Below are positions 17,158 to 25,317 of a DNA stretch of 64,000 nucleotides, in pieces. A program made the position numbers and the translations under genes. Source of the DNA: Streptomyces sp. NBRC 110611 (lineage in GTDB: Bacteria > Actinomycetota > Actinomycetes > Streptomycetales > Streptomycetaceae); assembly GCF_001590865.1 (NCBI RefSeq), contig NZ_BBUY01000014.1:121554-185553 (forward strand), in the 5' to 3' direction. The notes under the pieces were generated by a model. It ran no database searches. It was not told where the DNA came from and saw nothing but the letters and a program-made list of their open reading frames with translations. How positions within the stretch are numbered: position 1 is the stretch's first letter; the number at the start of each line of letters is the position of its first letter.

Positions 17158-18546
17158 GTGACCCCCGTCCGCATGCAGCGGGTGGCGATCGTCGCCCCGC
17201 ACGAGGCGCTGCGGGAGGCCCTCGTCCGGATAGCCGAAGCGGGCTGCATCGAGATCGACCGCATCGACGACGGCGGGCCGGGAGCGCCGGGATCGGCCAC
17301 CCGACGGCTGCAGCGTGTGCGCGGCGAGGCGAAGGGCGCCGCCCTCAGCGCCTTCCCGCCCGACCTCGATGTTCTTGAGCGGGCTGGGCGTACGGATCTG
17401 CTGGCGGGCGAGGCGCAGCTGGAGGAGCGGCTGGCCGGGGAGGTCCGGCACGGGGGCGTCGCGGCGCTCGCCGGCTGGTGCCCTGCCGCGGAGGTTCCCG
17501 CGGTCGCCGAGCGCATCGCCGGCACCGGAGGCGCGTTGGTGCCGCTGTCGGCGCCCCGCGGTGTCGATCCGCCGACCCTGCTGCGCAGCACCGGCGCCGT
17601 ACACCGCTCCTTCACGCCCCTGGTCCGGACGTACGGGACCGTGCCCTACGCCGACCTCGATCCCACCCTGCCCGCCGGCATCGTCTATGTGCTGATGTTC
17701 GGCCTGATGTTCGGCGACGCCGGGCACGGTGCCCTGCTGCTGCTCGCAGGGCTGCTGCTGCGTCTCGGCCGCCCCCGCCGGCTGGCCTCGCTTCACGCCC
17801 TGTGGCCGTTCGTGGCCGGAGCCGGGCTGGCCGGCACGCTGGCAGGTGTCGCCTACGGCGAGTTCTTCGGTCCTACAGGGGTACTGCCGGTGCTCTGGCT
17901 GAACCCCCTGGACGAGCCCGTACGGCTGCTCGCCACCGCGGTCGGGCTCGGTGCCGTACTGCTCGTGCTGGCTTACGCGGCCGGGATCGTCAACCGCTGG
18001 CGGGAGAACGGCGCGGCGAGCGCCTTGTACGCGGTCTCCGGCATCGCGGGATCGGTTCTCTTCCTCGGGCTCGCGATGACCGCCGGCGCGGCGTATCTGG
18101 GCCGCGCGGACATCGCGCTCACCGGGGCAGCGATCGCGTTCGTGGGCCTCGTGCTGACCGGCTACGGCGTGTACGCGGCCACCGCCGGCGGTGTCAGCGG
18201 CGCCGCCCAGACCGGTGTCCAGGTCTTCGACGTGGTGGTGCGGATCGGATCGAATGTCATCTCGTTCGCACGGCTGGCGGCCTTCGGGCTCACTCATGCC
18301 GCGCTCGGCTCGATCGTGTGGGACGGCACCACGGGGCTGGCGGGGATGGGTGCCATGGCGCTGGTCGCGGGCATCGTCGTCTTCGTCGCCGGCAATGCCC
18401 TCGCCTTCGCGCTGGAGGCACTTGTTGCCGGAGTGCAGGCACTTCGGCTGGAGTTCTACGAATTGTTCTCGCGTGTCTTCGAGGGTCAGGGCCGTCCGTT
18501 CCGTCCCTGGCACCTTCCCGTACAGCACACGGAGGTGACGCAGTGA
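17158..18546 (+). CDS. V/A-type ATPase subunit I (a subunit)
   Basis: 462 residues, clearly shorter than the usual 600-700. The N-terminal cytoplasmic arm is compact (about 160 residues). The membrane half has about seven hydrophobic helices and keeps the family signature: LMFGLMFGDAGHG at the start of the membrane domain, GEFFGP, then the region with the essential arginine (ISFARLAAFGLTHAAL) and the C-terminal LEFYELFSRVFEGQGRPF. This subunit forms the ion half-channels. GTG start at 17158 lies four bases after the upstream stop. The short arm suggests a single peripheral stalk attachment. The next start overlaps its stop (GTGA). Confidence 0.88.
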   Translation: MTPVRMQRVAIVAPHEALREALVRIAEAGCIEIDRIDDGGPGAPGSATRRLQRVRGEAKGAALSAFPPDLDVLERAGRTDLLAGEAQLEERLAGEVRHGGVAALAGWCPAAEVPAVAERIAGTGGALVPLSAPRGVDPPTLLRSTGAVHRSFTPLVRTYGTVPYADLDPTLPAGIVYVLMFGLMFGDAGHGALLLLAGLLLRLGRPRRLASLHALWPFVAGAGLAGTLAGVAYGEFFGPTGVLPVLWLNPLDEPVRLLATAVGLGAVLLVLAYAAGIVNRWRENGAASALYAVSGIAGSVLFLGLAMTAGAAYLGRADIALTGAAIAFVGLVLTGYGVYAATAGGVSGAAQTGVQVFDVVVRIGSNVISFARLAAFGLTHAALGSIVWDGTTGLAGMGAMALVAGIVVFVAGNALAFALEALVAGVQALRLEFYELFSRVFEGQGRPFRPWHLPVQHTEVTQ

Positions 18547-18962
18547 TCACCTGGCTCATCACGCTCCCCATCGTCGCGGTGGTCTTTGTCGTCACCCGGC
18601 TGCTGCTGCGCCGGTCCGGCCGGACGGCCCTGCGCTGGGTGGTCGCCGCGGACGCGTTCCTGCTGGTGGGCGCGGCCGTGCTGCTGGCCCTGGCATTCAG
18701 CGGCAGCCCTGCACACGCCGCCGCTGCGGCGACCGCGCAGAACTCCGGCTCCGGCTCCGCCGCGCTGATCGGGGCCGCGATCGCGGTAGCCGGGGCATCC
18801 ATCGGGGCGTCGATCGCCGTCGCCTACACCGGGGCCGCGGCACTGGCGGCACTCAGCGAACGCCCCGAACTCTTCGGCCGGGCGATGGTCATCGTCGGCC
18901 TCGCCGAGGGCATCGCCATCTACGGCCTGGTCGTCGCGATCCTCCTCATCGGCAAGGCATGA
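18543..18962 (+). CDS. V/A-type ATPase subunit K (membrane rotor, c subunit)
   Basis: 139 residues, with two N-terminal hydrophobic segments (about residues 3-22 and 31-53) and then an Ala-rich loop (AHAAAAAT) resembling a signal-peptidase site. The canonical rotor hairpin follows: Gly/Ala-rich helix 1 from about residue 74 and helix 2 with the ion-binding Glu122 (GLAEGIAIYGL). The extra N-terminal hairpin has no acidic residue in the matching place, so the mature rotor may use only the second hairpin. GTGA overlap upstream and ATGA overlap downstream. Confidence 0.85.
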   Translation: MITWLITLPIVAVVFVVTRLLLRRSGRTALRWVVAADAFLLVGAAVLLALAFSGSPAHAAAAATAQNSGSGSAALIGAAIAVAGASIGASIAVAYTGAAALAALSERPELFGRAMVIVGLAEGIAIYGLVVAILLIGKA

Positions 18963-19186
18963 CCGTGGGACACGTGGCCGCCATCGGCGAACAGGTACGT
19001 GTCGCGGGACTGGCGCTGGCCGGTGTCACCGTCCTTGCCGCAGAGGAGCCGGAAGCGGTCCGCGACGCTTGGCGGGACGTGCGGGGAGGCGCTGGGCTGG
19101 TGATCCTCACGCCGGCAGCGGCCGACGCTCTCGGCCCGGCGGTGCTCGATCGCATCCCGCCGCTCACGGCGGTACTGCCGCGATGA
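18959..19186 (+). CDS. V/A-type ATPase subunit F
   Basis: 75 residues; family members are about 100. It starts with the typical strand HVAAIGEQVRVAGLALAGV and has the second-half motif GLVILTPAAADAL, giving the Rossmann-like alternating pattern of subunit F, a small central-stalk protein. The shortened C-terminus lacks the helix that in some species controls ATP hydrolysis. Both ends overlap neighbours by four bases, which supports tight stoichiometric coupling. Confidence 0.82.
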   Translation: MTVGHVAAIGEQVRVAGLALAGVTVLAAEEPEAVRDAWRDVRGGAGLVILTPAAADALGPAVLDRIPPLTAVLPR

Positions 19187-19710
19187 GCACGCCCGCCCCC
19201 GATGAGGCCGGGGCCGCGCTCGAACCGGTGCGCGCCGAACTCGTCCGAGCCGCACACGCCGAAGCCGGGGCCCTCCTGGCCCAGGCGGACCGCGAGGCTG
19301 CGGACCTGCTCGACGCCGCCCGTGCCGAAGCCGCGGCGATCCTGGAGGAAGCTCGCCGACGGGGCGAGGCAGAGGGCGAAGCCGCCGGCCGAGCCGTCCG
19401 CAGGAGGGCCCGCCATGCGGCCAGGGCCCGCGAACTGAACGTGCGCAGAGAGGCGTACGAAGAGCTGAGGGTGCGCGCCACCGAGCGTGTCCGGGCGCTG
19501 CACCACGCAGCCGACTACGGCTCCGTGCTGGACCGGCTCACCCGGGGCGCCCGCCGGCTCCTCGGACCGGACGCGGAGGTCACCGAGCACCCCCATGGAG
19601 GCGTGGTCGCCCACGCCGCAGGACGGCGCGTCGACCGCACGCTGGACGTCCTCGCCGCCCGGGCGCTGGACCGGCTCGGTACGGATGCGGAGACGCTGTG
19701 GAAACCGTAG
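19183..19710 (+). CDS. V/A-type ATPase subunit E (peripheral stalk)
   Basis: 175 residues. An N-terminal Ala/Glu/Arg-rich coiled coil (about residues 15-95) is followed by a compact C-terminal domain with the conserved end pattern GGVVAHAAGRRVDRTLDVLAAR. The latter matches the subunit E 'GG(V/I)...D.T' signature. It should pair with the G/H-like protein to link the catalytic head to subunit I. ATG overlaps the stop of subunit F. Its 3' end overlaps the start of subunit A by 13 bases. Confidence 0.85.
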   Translation: MSTPAPDEAGAALEPVRAELVRAAHAEAGALLAQADREAADLLDAARAEAAAILEEARRRGEAEGEAAGRAVRRRARHAARARELNVRREAYEELRVRATERVRALHHAADYGSVLDRLTRGARRLLGPDAEVTEHPHGGVVAHAAGRRVDRTLDVLAARALDRLGTDAETLWKP

Positions 19711-21494
19711 CGGCCTCCTCCGAGGCAACTGCCGAGGTCCGGCCGCCCGAGGGGTCCGGGCGGCGCGTGCGGCATGAGCGCTCCTGCCGGATCCGGCGCG
19801 TCGCTGGCCCCCTGGTCGAGATGGACTACGCGAACGGTACGGCGATGCACGACCTGGTCGCGCTCGGCGAGGCCGGGTTGCCCGGCGAGGTGGTGGCGAT
19901 CAGCGGCGGCGTCGTCACCGTCCAGGCATACGAGTACACGGGCGGACTCGCCCCCGGCGACACCGCGTTCCCTCAGGGCACTCCGCTCTCGGCACGGCTC
20001 GGCCCCCACCTGCTCGGCGGCGTCTTCGACGGCCTGTTGCGACCACTCTCCGGGAGCGGCGAGTGGCTGCTCCCCGCCGCCGCCCGGGCCGAGGGCGGTG
20101 AGCGCACCTGGGCGTTCGTGCCCATGGCGGACGTGGGAGCGAGGATCTCGGAGGGCGAGGTCCTGGGCGAACTCCAGGGCGTGGGGCCGGTACGGGTGCG
20201 GGTCCTCGTACCGCCTGGCTCGGGTGGTGTGGTGGAGCGGATCACTGCCGAGGGCTCCGTGCGCCAGGACGCCGTGGTGGCCGTGGTCAGTGGCACCGAG
20301 GTACGGACCGGCACCTCTTGGCCTGTCCGGCGGCCGCGTCCGGTGCGCGAGCGCGGCGGCGAGCAGGAGCCGCTGAACACCGGGCAGCGCGTGATCGACC
20401 TGCTCTTTCCGGTCGCCCGGGGCAGCACGGTCGCCGTGCCGGGCGGTTTCGGCACCGGTAAGACCGTGCTGTTGCAGCAGATCGCCAAGTGGTGCGACGC
20501 CGACGTGATCGTCTATATCGGCTGCGGGGAGCGCGGCAACGAGATGGCCGATGTCATCGCCGAGTTCTCCGCACTGGAGGACCCCCGCACCGGCGGACGG
20601 CTGGCAGACCGGACGGTGACCGTCGCCAACACCTCCAACATGCCGATGATGGCGCGCGAGGCCAGCATCTACACGGGCGCCACGGTCGCCGAGTATTTCC
20701 GGGACATGGGGCTCGACGTCGTCGTCATCGCGGACTCGACATCGCGATGGGCCGAGGCGCTGCGCGAGTTCGCGTCCCGCACCGGCGAGCTGCCCGCGGA
20801 GGAGGGATATCCGGCGGGCCTGGCCTCGGCGATCGCCGCGTTCTACGAGCGGGCGGGAGCGGTGACCACGCTCGGTGGCGGGCGGGGCTCGGTCACCATG
20901 ATCGGTGCGGTCTCCCCGCCCGGAGGGGACCTGACCGAGCCGGTCACCGCGCACACCGAGCGGTTCGTCCGTTGCCTGTGGTCGCTGGACCGCGATCTCG
21001 CCTATGCCCGCCATTACCCTGCCGTCTCCTGGGCGGGGTCGTTCTCCCGTGACGCGGCGGCGCTGACCGCCCGTCAGACGGCCACGGGAGATCCGGCCTG
21101 GGCCACCCGGCGTGACCGGGTCGCCGCGCTGCTGGGCGAGGCGGACCGGCTGGCCGACCTCGTGGACCTGATCGGGATCACCGCGCTGCCTGCCCAAGAG
21201 CGGATCACCGTGCTCGCCGGGCGGCTGGCGCGCGAGGCCGTTCTCCAGCAGAGCGCGCTGTCCGCCCTGGACGCGTACTGCGCCGCGGACAAGACGGCGG
21301 CATTGGTCGATGCCGTACTCGCGGTCGTCGACCGCTGCCGGGAGCTGGTGGATTCGGGGGTGCCGGCTGCCGCTGTCGAGGAGGCGGACTTCGGGCCGGT
21401 GCTGCGCGCACGCGAGGAGGTCGGCCCGCATGACGCCGCGGGGGTGGCGGCTCGGCGGGACATCGTGCTCGCCAGGCTCCGGGAGGTGCGGTGA
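19698..21494 (+). CDS. V/A-type ATPase catalytic subunit A
   Basis: 598 residues, the usual size for the A subunit (with the non-homologous insert that separates it from F-type beta). Walker A is at 249-256 (GGFGTGKT), with GCGERGNEM after it, the Walker B-region Asp in VVIADSTSRWAEALRE, and LPAEEGYP. The motif GERGNEMADV carries the catalytic Glu. It hydrolyses or makes ATP in the soluble head with subunit B. GTG start at 19698 inside the end of subunit E. The protein is complete with no sign of decay. Confidence 0.96.
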   Translation: METVAASSEATAEVRPPEGSGRRVRHERSCRIRRVAGPLVEMDYANGTAMHDLVALGEAGLPGEVVAISGGVVTVQAYEYTGGLAPGDTAFPQGTPLSARLGPHLLGGVFDGLLRPLSGSGEWLLPAAARAEGGERTWAFVPMADVGARISEGEVLGELQGVGPVRVRVLVPPGSGGVVERITAEGSVRQDAVVAVVSGTEVRTGTSWPVRRPRPVRERGGEQEPLNTGQRVIDLLFPVARGSTVAVPGGFGTGKTVLLQQIAKWCDADVIVYIGCGERGNEMADVIAEFSALEDPRTGGRLADRTVTVANTSNMPMMAREASIYTGATVAEYFRDMGLDVVVIADSTSRWAEALREFASRTGELPAEEGYPAGLASAIAAFYERAGAVTTLGGGRGSVTMIGAVSPPGGDLTEPVTAHTERFVRCLWSLDRDLAYARHYPAVSWAGSFSRDAAALTARQTATGDPAWATRRDRVAALLGEADRLADLVDLIGITALPAQERITVLAGRLAREAVLQQSALSALDAYCAADKTAALVDAVLAVVDRCRELVDSGVPAAAVEEADFGPVLRAREEVGPHDAAGVAARRDIVLARLREVR

Positions 21495-22963
21495 CCACGT
21501 GGGGTGAGGTCGAGTACACAGCGGTGCGCGAACTGCGCGGCCCGTTGGCGGTCGTGGAGGGCGTGTCAGGAGTCGGCTGGGACGAGTTCGTCCGGATCAC
21601 CCTGGACTCGGGCGAGCAGCGGCACGGCCTCGTCCTGGAAGTGGACCGGGAACTCGCCGTCGTACAGGTCCTGGAGGACACCACCGGCATGGATCCGGCC
21701 GGTATCCGGGTGGCGTTCGCCGGAGCGCCGCTGCGCGTCCCGGTCGGTCCCGGCTGGCTGGGGCGGATCTGCAACGGTCGTGGCGAGCCCCTCGACGGCG
21801 GGCCGCCGGTCTTCGGCGAGGCCGACGCGGCGGTGAGTGGGCATCCGATCAATCCGGTACGGCGTGAGCCACCATCCGAGCCGGTGCTCACCGGTGTCGG
21901 CGCCATCGACGCGCTGACCACTCTCGTGCGGGGGCAGAAACTGCCGGTGTTCTCCCAGGCCGGACTGCCGCATCTTGAGCTCGCCGCCCAGATCGCCGCC
22001 CAGGCCATCGCCGGTGCTGTGGGGGCGCTCCCCTTGGCGTCGCCGGGGAAGCCCCCACCCGGGCGAAGCACTGGGGAAGCGTTCAGTGTCGTCTTCGCCG
22101 GTATGGGGCTCACCCATCCGGATGCCGCCTTCGTACGGGACGCTCTGGAGGAGCGCTCCGCCGCGGGTGAGCTGGTACTGCTGCTCAATACGGCCGACGA
22201 CCCGGTGATCGAACGGATCCTCACCCCGCGCATCGCGCTGACGGTCGCCGAGCACCTCGCGTTCACCGGCGGGCGCCATGTGCTCGTGGTGATGACCGAC
22301 ATGACCAGCTACGCTGAGGCGCTGCGCGAGGTGTCGGCCGCCCGCGGCGAGATTCCGGGCCGCCGCGCCTATCCCGGCTACCTCTACAGCGACCTCGCTT
22401 CGCTCTACGAGCGCTGCGGCAAGATCCACGGCCGCCCCGGTTCCGTCACCGTCCTGCCCGTTCTGACGATGCCCGCGGGCGACATCACTCACCCGGTCCC
22501 GGACCTGACCGGCTATATCACCGAGGGCCAGATCGTGCTCTCCCGCGAGACGCACGCCCGGGGTGTGTACCCGCCGGTGGACGCCCTCTCCTCGCTGTCC
22601 CGGCTGATGCGCAAGGGCGCGGGCCCCGGCCGCACCCGTCCCGACCACCTCGACGTCGCGGCACAGCTGCTCGCCGCGCTCGCACGGGCCCGACAGGTCC
22701 GGGAACTCGCCGACCTGGTAGGGCAGTCGGGGCTCGGCCGGACCGACCGCCGGTACCTCGACCTCGACGAGGCGTTCCTGCGGAGCTTCGTGCACCAGCG
22801 CAGCGACGAACTGCGCACTCTGGACGAGACGTTGGAACGCGCCTGGCAGGTGCTGCTGACGCTTCCTCGTGGCCAGCTCTCCATGCTGCCGGCCGATCTG
22901 CTCGACGCACACGGCGCGCAGGAGACGCCGACGGAGAACAGCGGGACGGCGGGAGCAGAGTGA
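21491..22963 (+). CDS. V/A-type ATPase regulatory subunit B
   Basis: 490 residues. It has the non-catalytic B-subunit features: GRICNGRGEPLDGGP, PINPVRREPP, a degenerate nucleotide loop (QAGLPHLELAAQIA instead of a Walker A lysine), VVFAGMGLTH, MTDMTSYAEALREVS and PGYLYSDLASLYERCG. Oddity: about 18 residues at 177-195 (Pro/Gly/Ala-rich) interrupt the conserved junction between the loop helix and the next strand. At DNA level this insert is an imperfect palindrome (22020-22057), so it looks like an in-frame insertion of a repeat element. GTG start overlaps the stop of subunit A (GTGA). Confidence 0.94.
   Translation: MTTWGEVEYTAVRELRGPLAVVEGVSGVGWDEFVRITLDSGEQRHGLVLEVDRELAVVQVLEDTTGMDPAGIRVAFAGAPLRVPVGPGWLGRICNGRGEPLDGGPPVFGEADAAVSGHPINPVRREPPSEPVLTGVGAIDALTTLVRGQKLPVFSQAGLPHLELAAQIAAQAIAGAVGALPLASPGKPPPGRSTGEAFSVVFAGMGLTHPDAAFVRDALEERSAAGELVLLLNTADDPVIERILTPRIALTVAEHLAFTGGRHVLVVMTDMTSYAEALREVSAARGEIPGRRAYPGYLYSDLASLYERCGKIHGRPGSVTVLPVLTMPAGDITHPVPDLTGYITEGQIVLSRETHARGVYPPVDALSSLSRLMRKGAGPGRTRPDHLDVAAQLLAALARARQVRELADLVGQSGLGRTDRRYLDLDEAFLRSFVHQRSDELRTLDETLERAWQVLLTLPRGQLSMLPADLLDAHGAQETPTENSGTAGAE
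22020..22057. repeat. Palindromic element inserted in frame in ATPase subunit B
   Basis: TGGGGGC at the left and GCCCCCA at the right, with inner TCCCC / GGGGA arms and an 11-base loop. The whole element is read through in frame within the subunit B gene. Confidence 0.55.
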
Positions 22964-23592
22964 CCTCAGCGGCCCGCATACCGCCCTCCCGTGCCGGCCG
23001 TCTGCGCCTTCGGCGCAGCCTTGCCGTCGCCCTGCGCGGAGCCGACGTACTCGAACAGAAGCTACGCATTCTGCGCATGCGGCACCAACTCCTCCTCGAA
23101 GCCGAGAGGGCCTGTGCGGACCGGTGGCACGAGCAGGTGAAGGTTGCGGAGGCGTGGCTGCTGAGCGGGCTTCTCCTGGGTGGTGAGCAGGCCCTGGCAG
23201 CGGCGGTGGCAGGGGTCGGCACCGCGGAGATCGCCCTCGATGAGGCGACCACCATGGGGGTGCGGTATCCGTCCGAAGCCCTCTGCGTCATCCCGGACCG
23301 GGCCCCCACCTCGGCCGCCCCGAGAAATACGGCCCTGGTGCACGCCGAAGCCGCCTACCGTGAGGCGGTACGGGCGGCCGCCGAGTACGCCGCCGCACGA
23401 GCGGCGGCCCGGATCGTCGGCACGGAGCTGTTGCGCGTCCGTCAGCGGGTCCGCGCCTTGCGGCGCCACTCGATCCCCCGCCTGGAACAGGCGCTCGCGC
23501 GTATCGACCTCGCGCTGGAACAGGGCGAGCACGAGGACGCGGTACGGCGCCGGTGGGCAGCGCGCCGGGTCGGCGAGCGCGGAACCCTCTGA
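22960..23592 (+). CDS. V/A-type ATPase subunit D (central rotor shaft)
   Basis: 210 residues, normal for subunit D. The start region contains R-x2-L-x2-LRRSLAVALRGADVLEQKLRILR, matching the family's first long helix. A second long helix at the C-terminus (about 140-200) contains the conserved RRVRALRRHSIPRLEQALARI pattern. The two helices form the coiled-coil shaft that turns inside the A3B3 head. GTG start overlaps the stop of subunit B (GTGA). It is the last gene of the operon; a 10-bp hairpin follows about 30 bp downstream. Confidence 0.93.
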   Translation: MTSAARIPPSRAGRLRLRRSLAVALRGADVLEQKLRILRMRHQLLLEAERACADRWHEQVKVAEAWLLSGLLLGGEQALAAAVAGVGTAEIALDEATTMGVRYPSEALCVIPDRAPTSAAPRNTALVHAEAAYREAVRAAAEYAAARAAARIVGTELLRVRQRVRALRRHSIPRLEQALARIDLALEQGEHEDAVRRRWAARRVGERGTL

Positions 23593-23620
23593 GAGTTTGG
23601 GGCAGGTGGCACACCTCCAT

Positions 23621-23634
23621 GGGTCGTACGGCCC
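23621..23634. promoter_or_regulatory. DosR/OsdR-like box 2
   Basis: GGGTC-GTAC-GGCCC, flanked by T and A that extend the symmetry. It lies 96 bp before Hsp20 and overlaps the left arm of the hairpin at 23625-23653. Confidence 0.55.
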
Positions 23635-23653
23635 AAGCCGGGCGGGCCGTACG
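23625..23653. terminator. Hairpin after V-ATPase operon
   Basis: Perfect 10-bp stem, CGTACGGCCC paired with GGGCCGTACG across a 9-base loop, 32 bp after the stop of subunit D. No T-tract follows, as is usual in Streptomyces terminators. It shares bases with box 2, so it may instead be part of the Hsp20 control region. Confidence 0.5.
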
Positions 23654-23729
23654 TGCGCGACGGTGAAAGGGGCGGGGCGCGTTGCCCCACCCCGATCGAA
23701 GAGGCATGGAACAGACCAGGAGGCCCGAC

Positions 23730-24161
23730 ATGAACACCATGGAACGCCGGAAGTTCCCCTTCATGGGCCGCCGCCCGGACGTCGCGGAGTGGTTCGAAGG
23801 ATTCCCCTTCGGCCTTCCCTTCGCCGCGGAGACCCACCCCATCCGTATCGAGGAGTCCCAGGAGGGCGACACGTACACCGTGCGGGCGGAACTGCCGGGG
23901 GTGGACCCCGACAAGGACGTGGAGATCACCCTCGACCGCTCCGGCGTACTGACCATCCACGCCGAGCGCACCGAGGAGGAGAAGAGCAAGGAGCACTCGG
24001 AATTCCGCTACGGCTCCTTCACGCGCAGCATCACCCTGCCCGAAGGGGTCAAGGAGGAAGACATCTCCGCCAGCTACGACAAGGGCATCCTTACCGTGAC
24101 GGCCCCGTTGGGTGAGCGCACGACCACCACCCGTCGTATCGAGGTCAGCAAACAGAGCTGA
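23730..24161 (+). CDS. Hsp20-family small heat shock protein (alpha-crystallin type)
   Basis: 143 residues. A short N-terminal arm precedes the alpha-crystallin domain (about 40-130), with the signatures YTVRAELPGVDPDKDVEI, FRYGSFTRSITLP and the closing YDKGILTVTAP; the usual C-terminal I-x-I is replaced by IEV. Start ATG at 23730 with AGGAGG six bases upstream. It is an ATP-independent holdase. Its mycobacterial counterpart HspX (Acr) is a hallmark of the DosR regulon, and box 2 lies just upstream here. A USP follows 34 bp downstream on the same strand. Confidence 0.94.
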   Translation: MNTMERRKFPFMGRRPDVAEWFEGFPFGLPFAAETHPIRIEESQEGDTYTVRAELPGVDPDKDVEITLDRSGVLTIHAERTEEEKSKEHSEFRYGSFTRSITLPEGVKEEDISASYDKGILTVTAPLGERTTTTRRIEVSKQS

Positions 24162-24195
24162 ACCGCTGAGACGCAAGATCTGCGAGGAGGCTCTC

Positions 24196-25071
24196 ATGGA
24201 CACGCTCCCCGTCAGCAGCTCGGCGGACGGTCCTGTGGTCGTGGGCACGGACGGCTCGGCGGGAGCCGCACCCGCGGTGTTGTGGGCCGCGGAGGAGGCC
24301 GCTGCCCGGCATCAGCCCCTGCACATCGTGAACGGCACAAACATCGACGGCTGGGGAGGCGCGATGGTTCCCGACGCCGTCCGACTGATACTCGACCGGG
24401 CACAGGGCCTCGTGGACGAGGCGGCGAAACAGGCCACCGACCGGGTGCCGGATCTGCGCGTCACCACCGCGGTGAGCCGGGCCGGTGCCACCGCGAGCCT
24501 GCTGCACGCGGCCGGCGAGGACGGAACGATCGTCGTCGGCTCCCGGGGACTCGGCGGGTTCTCCGCACTGCAGCTGGGCTCGGTGGGGCTCAAGGTTGCG
24601 GCCCGCGCGCAGGGACCGGTCGTCGTCGTGCGTGGTGCGGAGCGGCCCTCGACAGGGGTCGTCCTGGTCGGCGTACAGGACGAGGAGGATCTCGTCGCGG
24701 TGCGCTTCGCGGCGGTGATCGCGGGGCGCCGGAAGGCGTCGCTGCGGCTGCTGAGCGCGTGGACGTTCGTCCAGTACCTAGAGAGCACCGTGCCCATGGT
24801 GCGGTCCGTCCGCGAGGCCGCCGAGGCCAAAGCCAGCGCGAGCACCCGGATCATCGGCTCCGTCCGGGAGGAGTTTCCGGACCTCAAGGTGACCGACGAC
24901 GTGGTACAAGTCCCTTCCCCCGCCGGAGCGTTGGTCGAGGCGTCCGCCCATGCCGGTCTTCTCGTAGTGGGCGGGCATAAGCCCACGCGCCCTGTGGGCG
25001 CCCCGCTCGGCCGGGTCACCCACGCCGTACTGCACCACGCCCAATGCCCAGTGGCCGTCATCCCGCGATAG
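24196..25071 (+). CDS. Universal stress protein, two USP domains
   Basis: 291 residues, two USP domains. Domain 1 (about 10-145) has VVVGTDGSAGA and the loop GSRGLGGFSAL..GSV. Domain 2 (about 155-290) starts GVVLVGVQDEEDL and ends GGHKPTRPVGAPLGRVTHAVLHHAQCPVAVIP. The second loop departs from G-x2-G-x9-GS, so ATP binding may be limited to domain 1. Start ATG at 24196 with GAGGAGG upstream. It probably forms an operon with Hsp20, 34 bp before it. Confidence 0.93.
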   Translation: MDTLPVSSSADGPVVVGTDGSAGAAPAVLWAAEEAAARHQPLHIVNGTNIDGWGGAMVPDAVRLILDRAQGLVDEAAKQATDRVPDLRVTTAVSRAGATASLLHAAGEDGTIVVGSRGLGGFSALQLGSVGLKVAARAQGPVVVVRGAERPSTGVVLVGVQDEEDLVAVRFAAVIAGRRKASLRLLSAWTFVQYLESTVPMVRSVREAAEAKASASTRIIGSVREEFPDLKVTDDVVQVPSPAGALVEASAHAGLLVVGGHKPTRPVGAPLGRVTHAVLHHAQCPVAVIPR

Positions 25072-25317
25072 CCGCCCGTGCGCTCGCCACATCGAGGCTG
25101 GGCCGCATGGTCCACCGGGAATGCCCACTGGGCCCTATTCCCGGCGGGCCGAGTCGGCCTCTACTGAAAGTGACGAGGAGGACATCGGAGACGCGGAGCA
25201 GCGGAGAGAAACCGTGCACCGCGCAATCGGGACCCGCGAGAAGCGGGTGGTCCTCCTCGCCTTTGTACGCGTGGCCTTTGTGCGCGATGGCAGCACTCGA
25301 CCGGCATAGCCGGACCG
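25072..25317. other. Intergenic region with a relic element also seen at 44560-44660
   Basis: Holds box 3 and, at about 25200-25250, a 48-bp stretch clearly related (about 80 percent by eye) to 44584-44632. One frame of both reads R-x-ETVHR-x-I-x2-REK, ending in a stop soon after. No convincing start codon and ribosome binding site. A short decayed gene or shared control element. Confidence 0.4.
25100..25113. promoter_or_regulatory. DosR/OsdR-like box 3
   Basis: GGGCC-GCAT-GGTCC, with outer T and A also symmetric. It precedes the relic element of 25200-25310, not a recognised intact gene. Confidence 0.5.
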
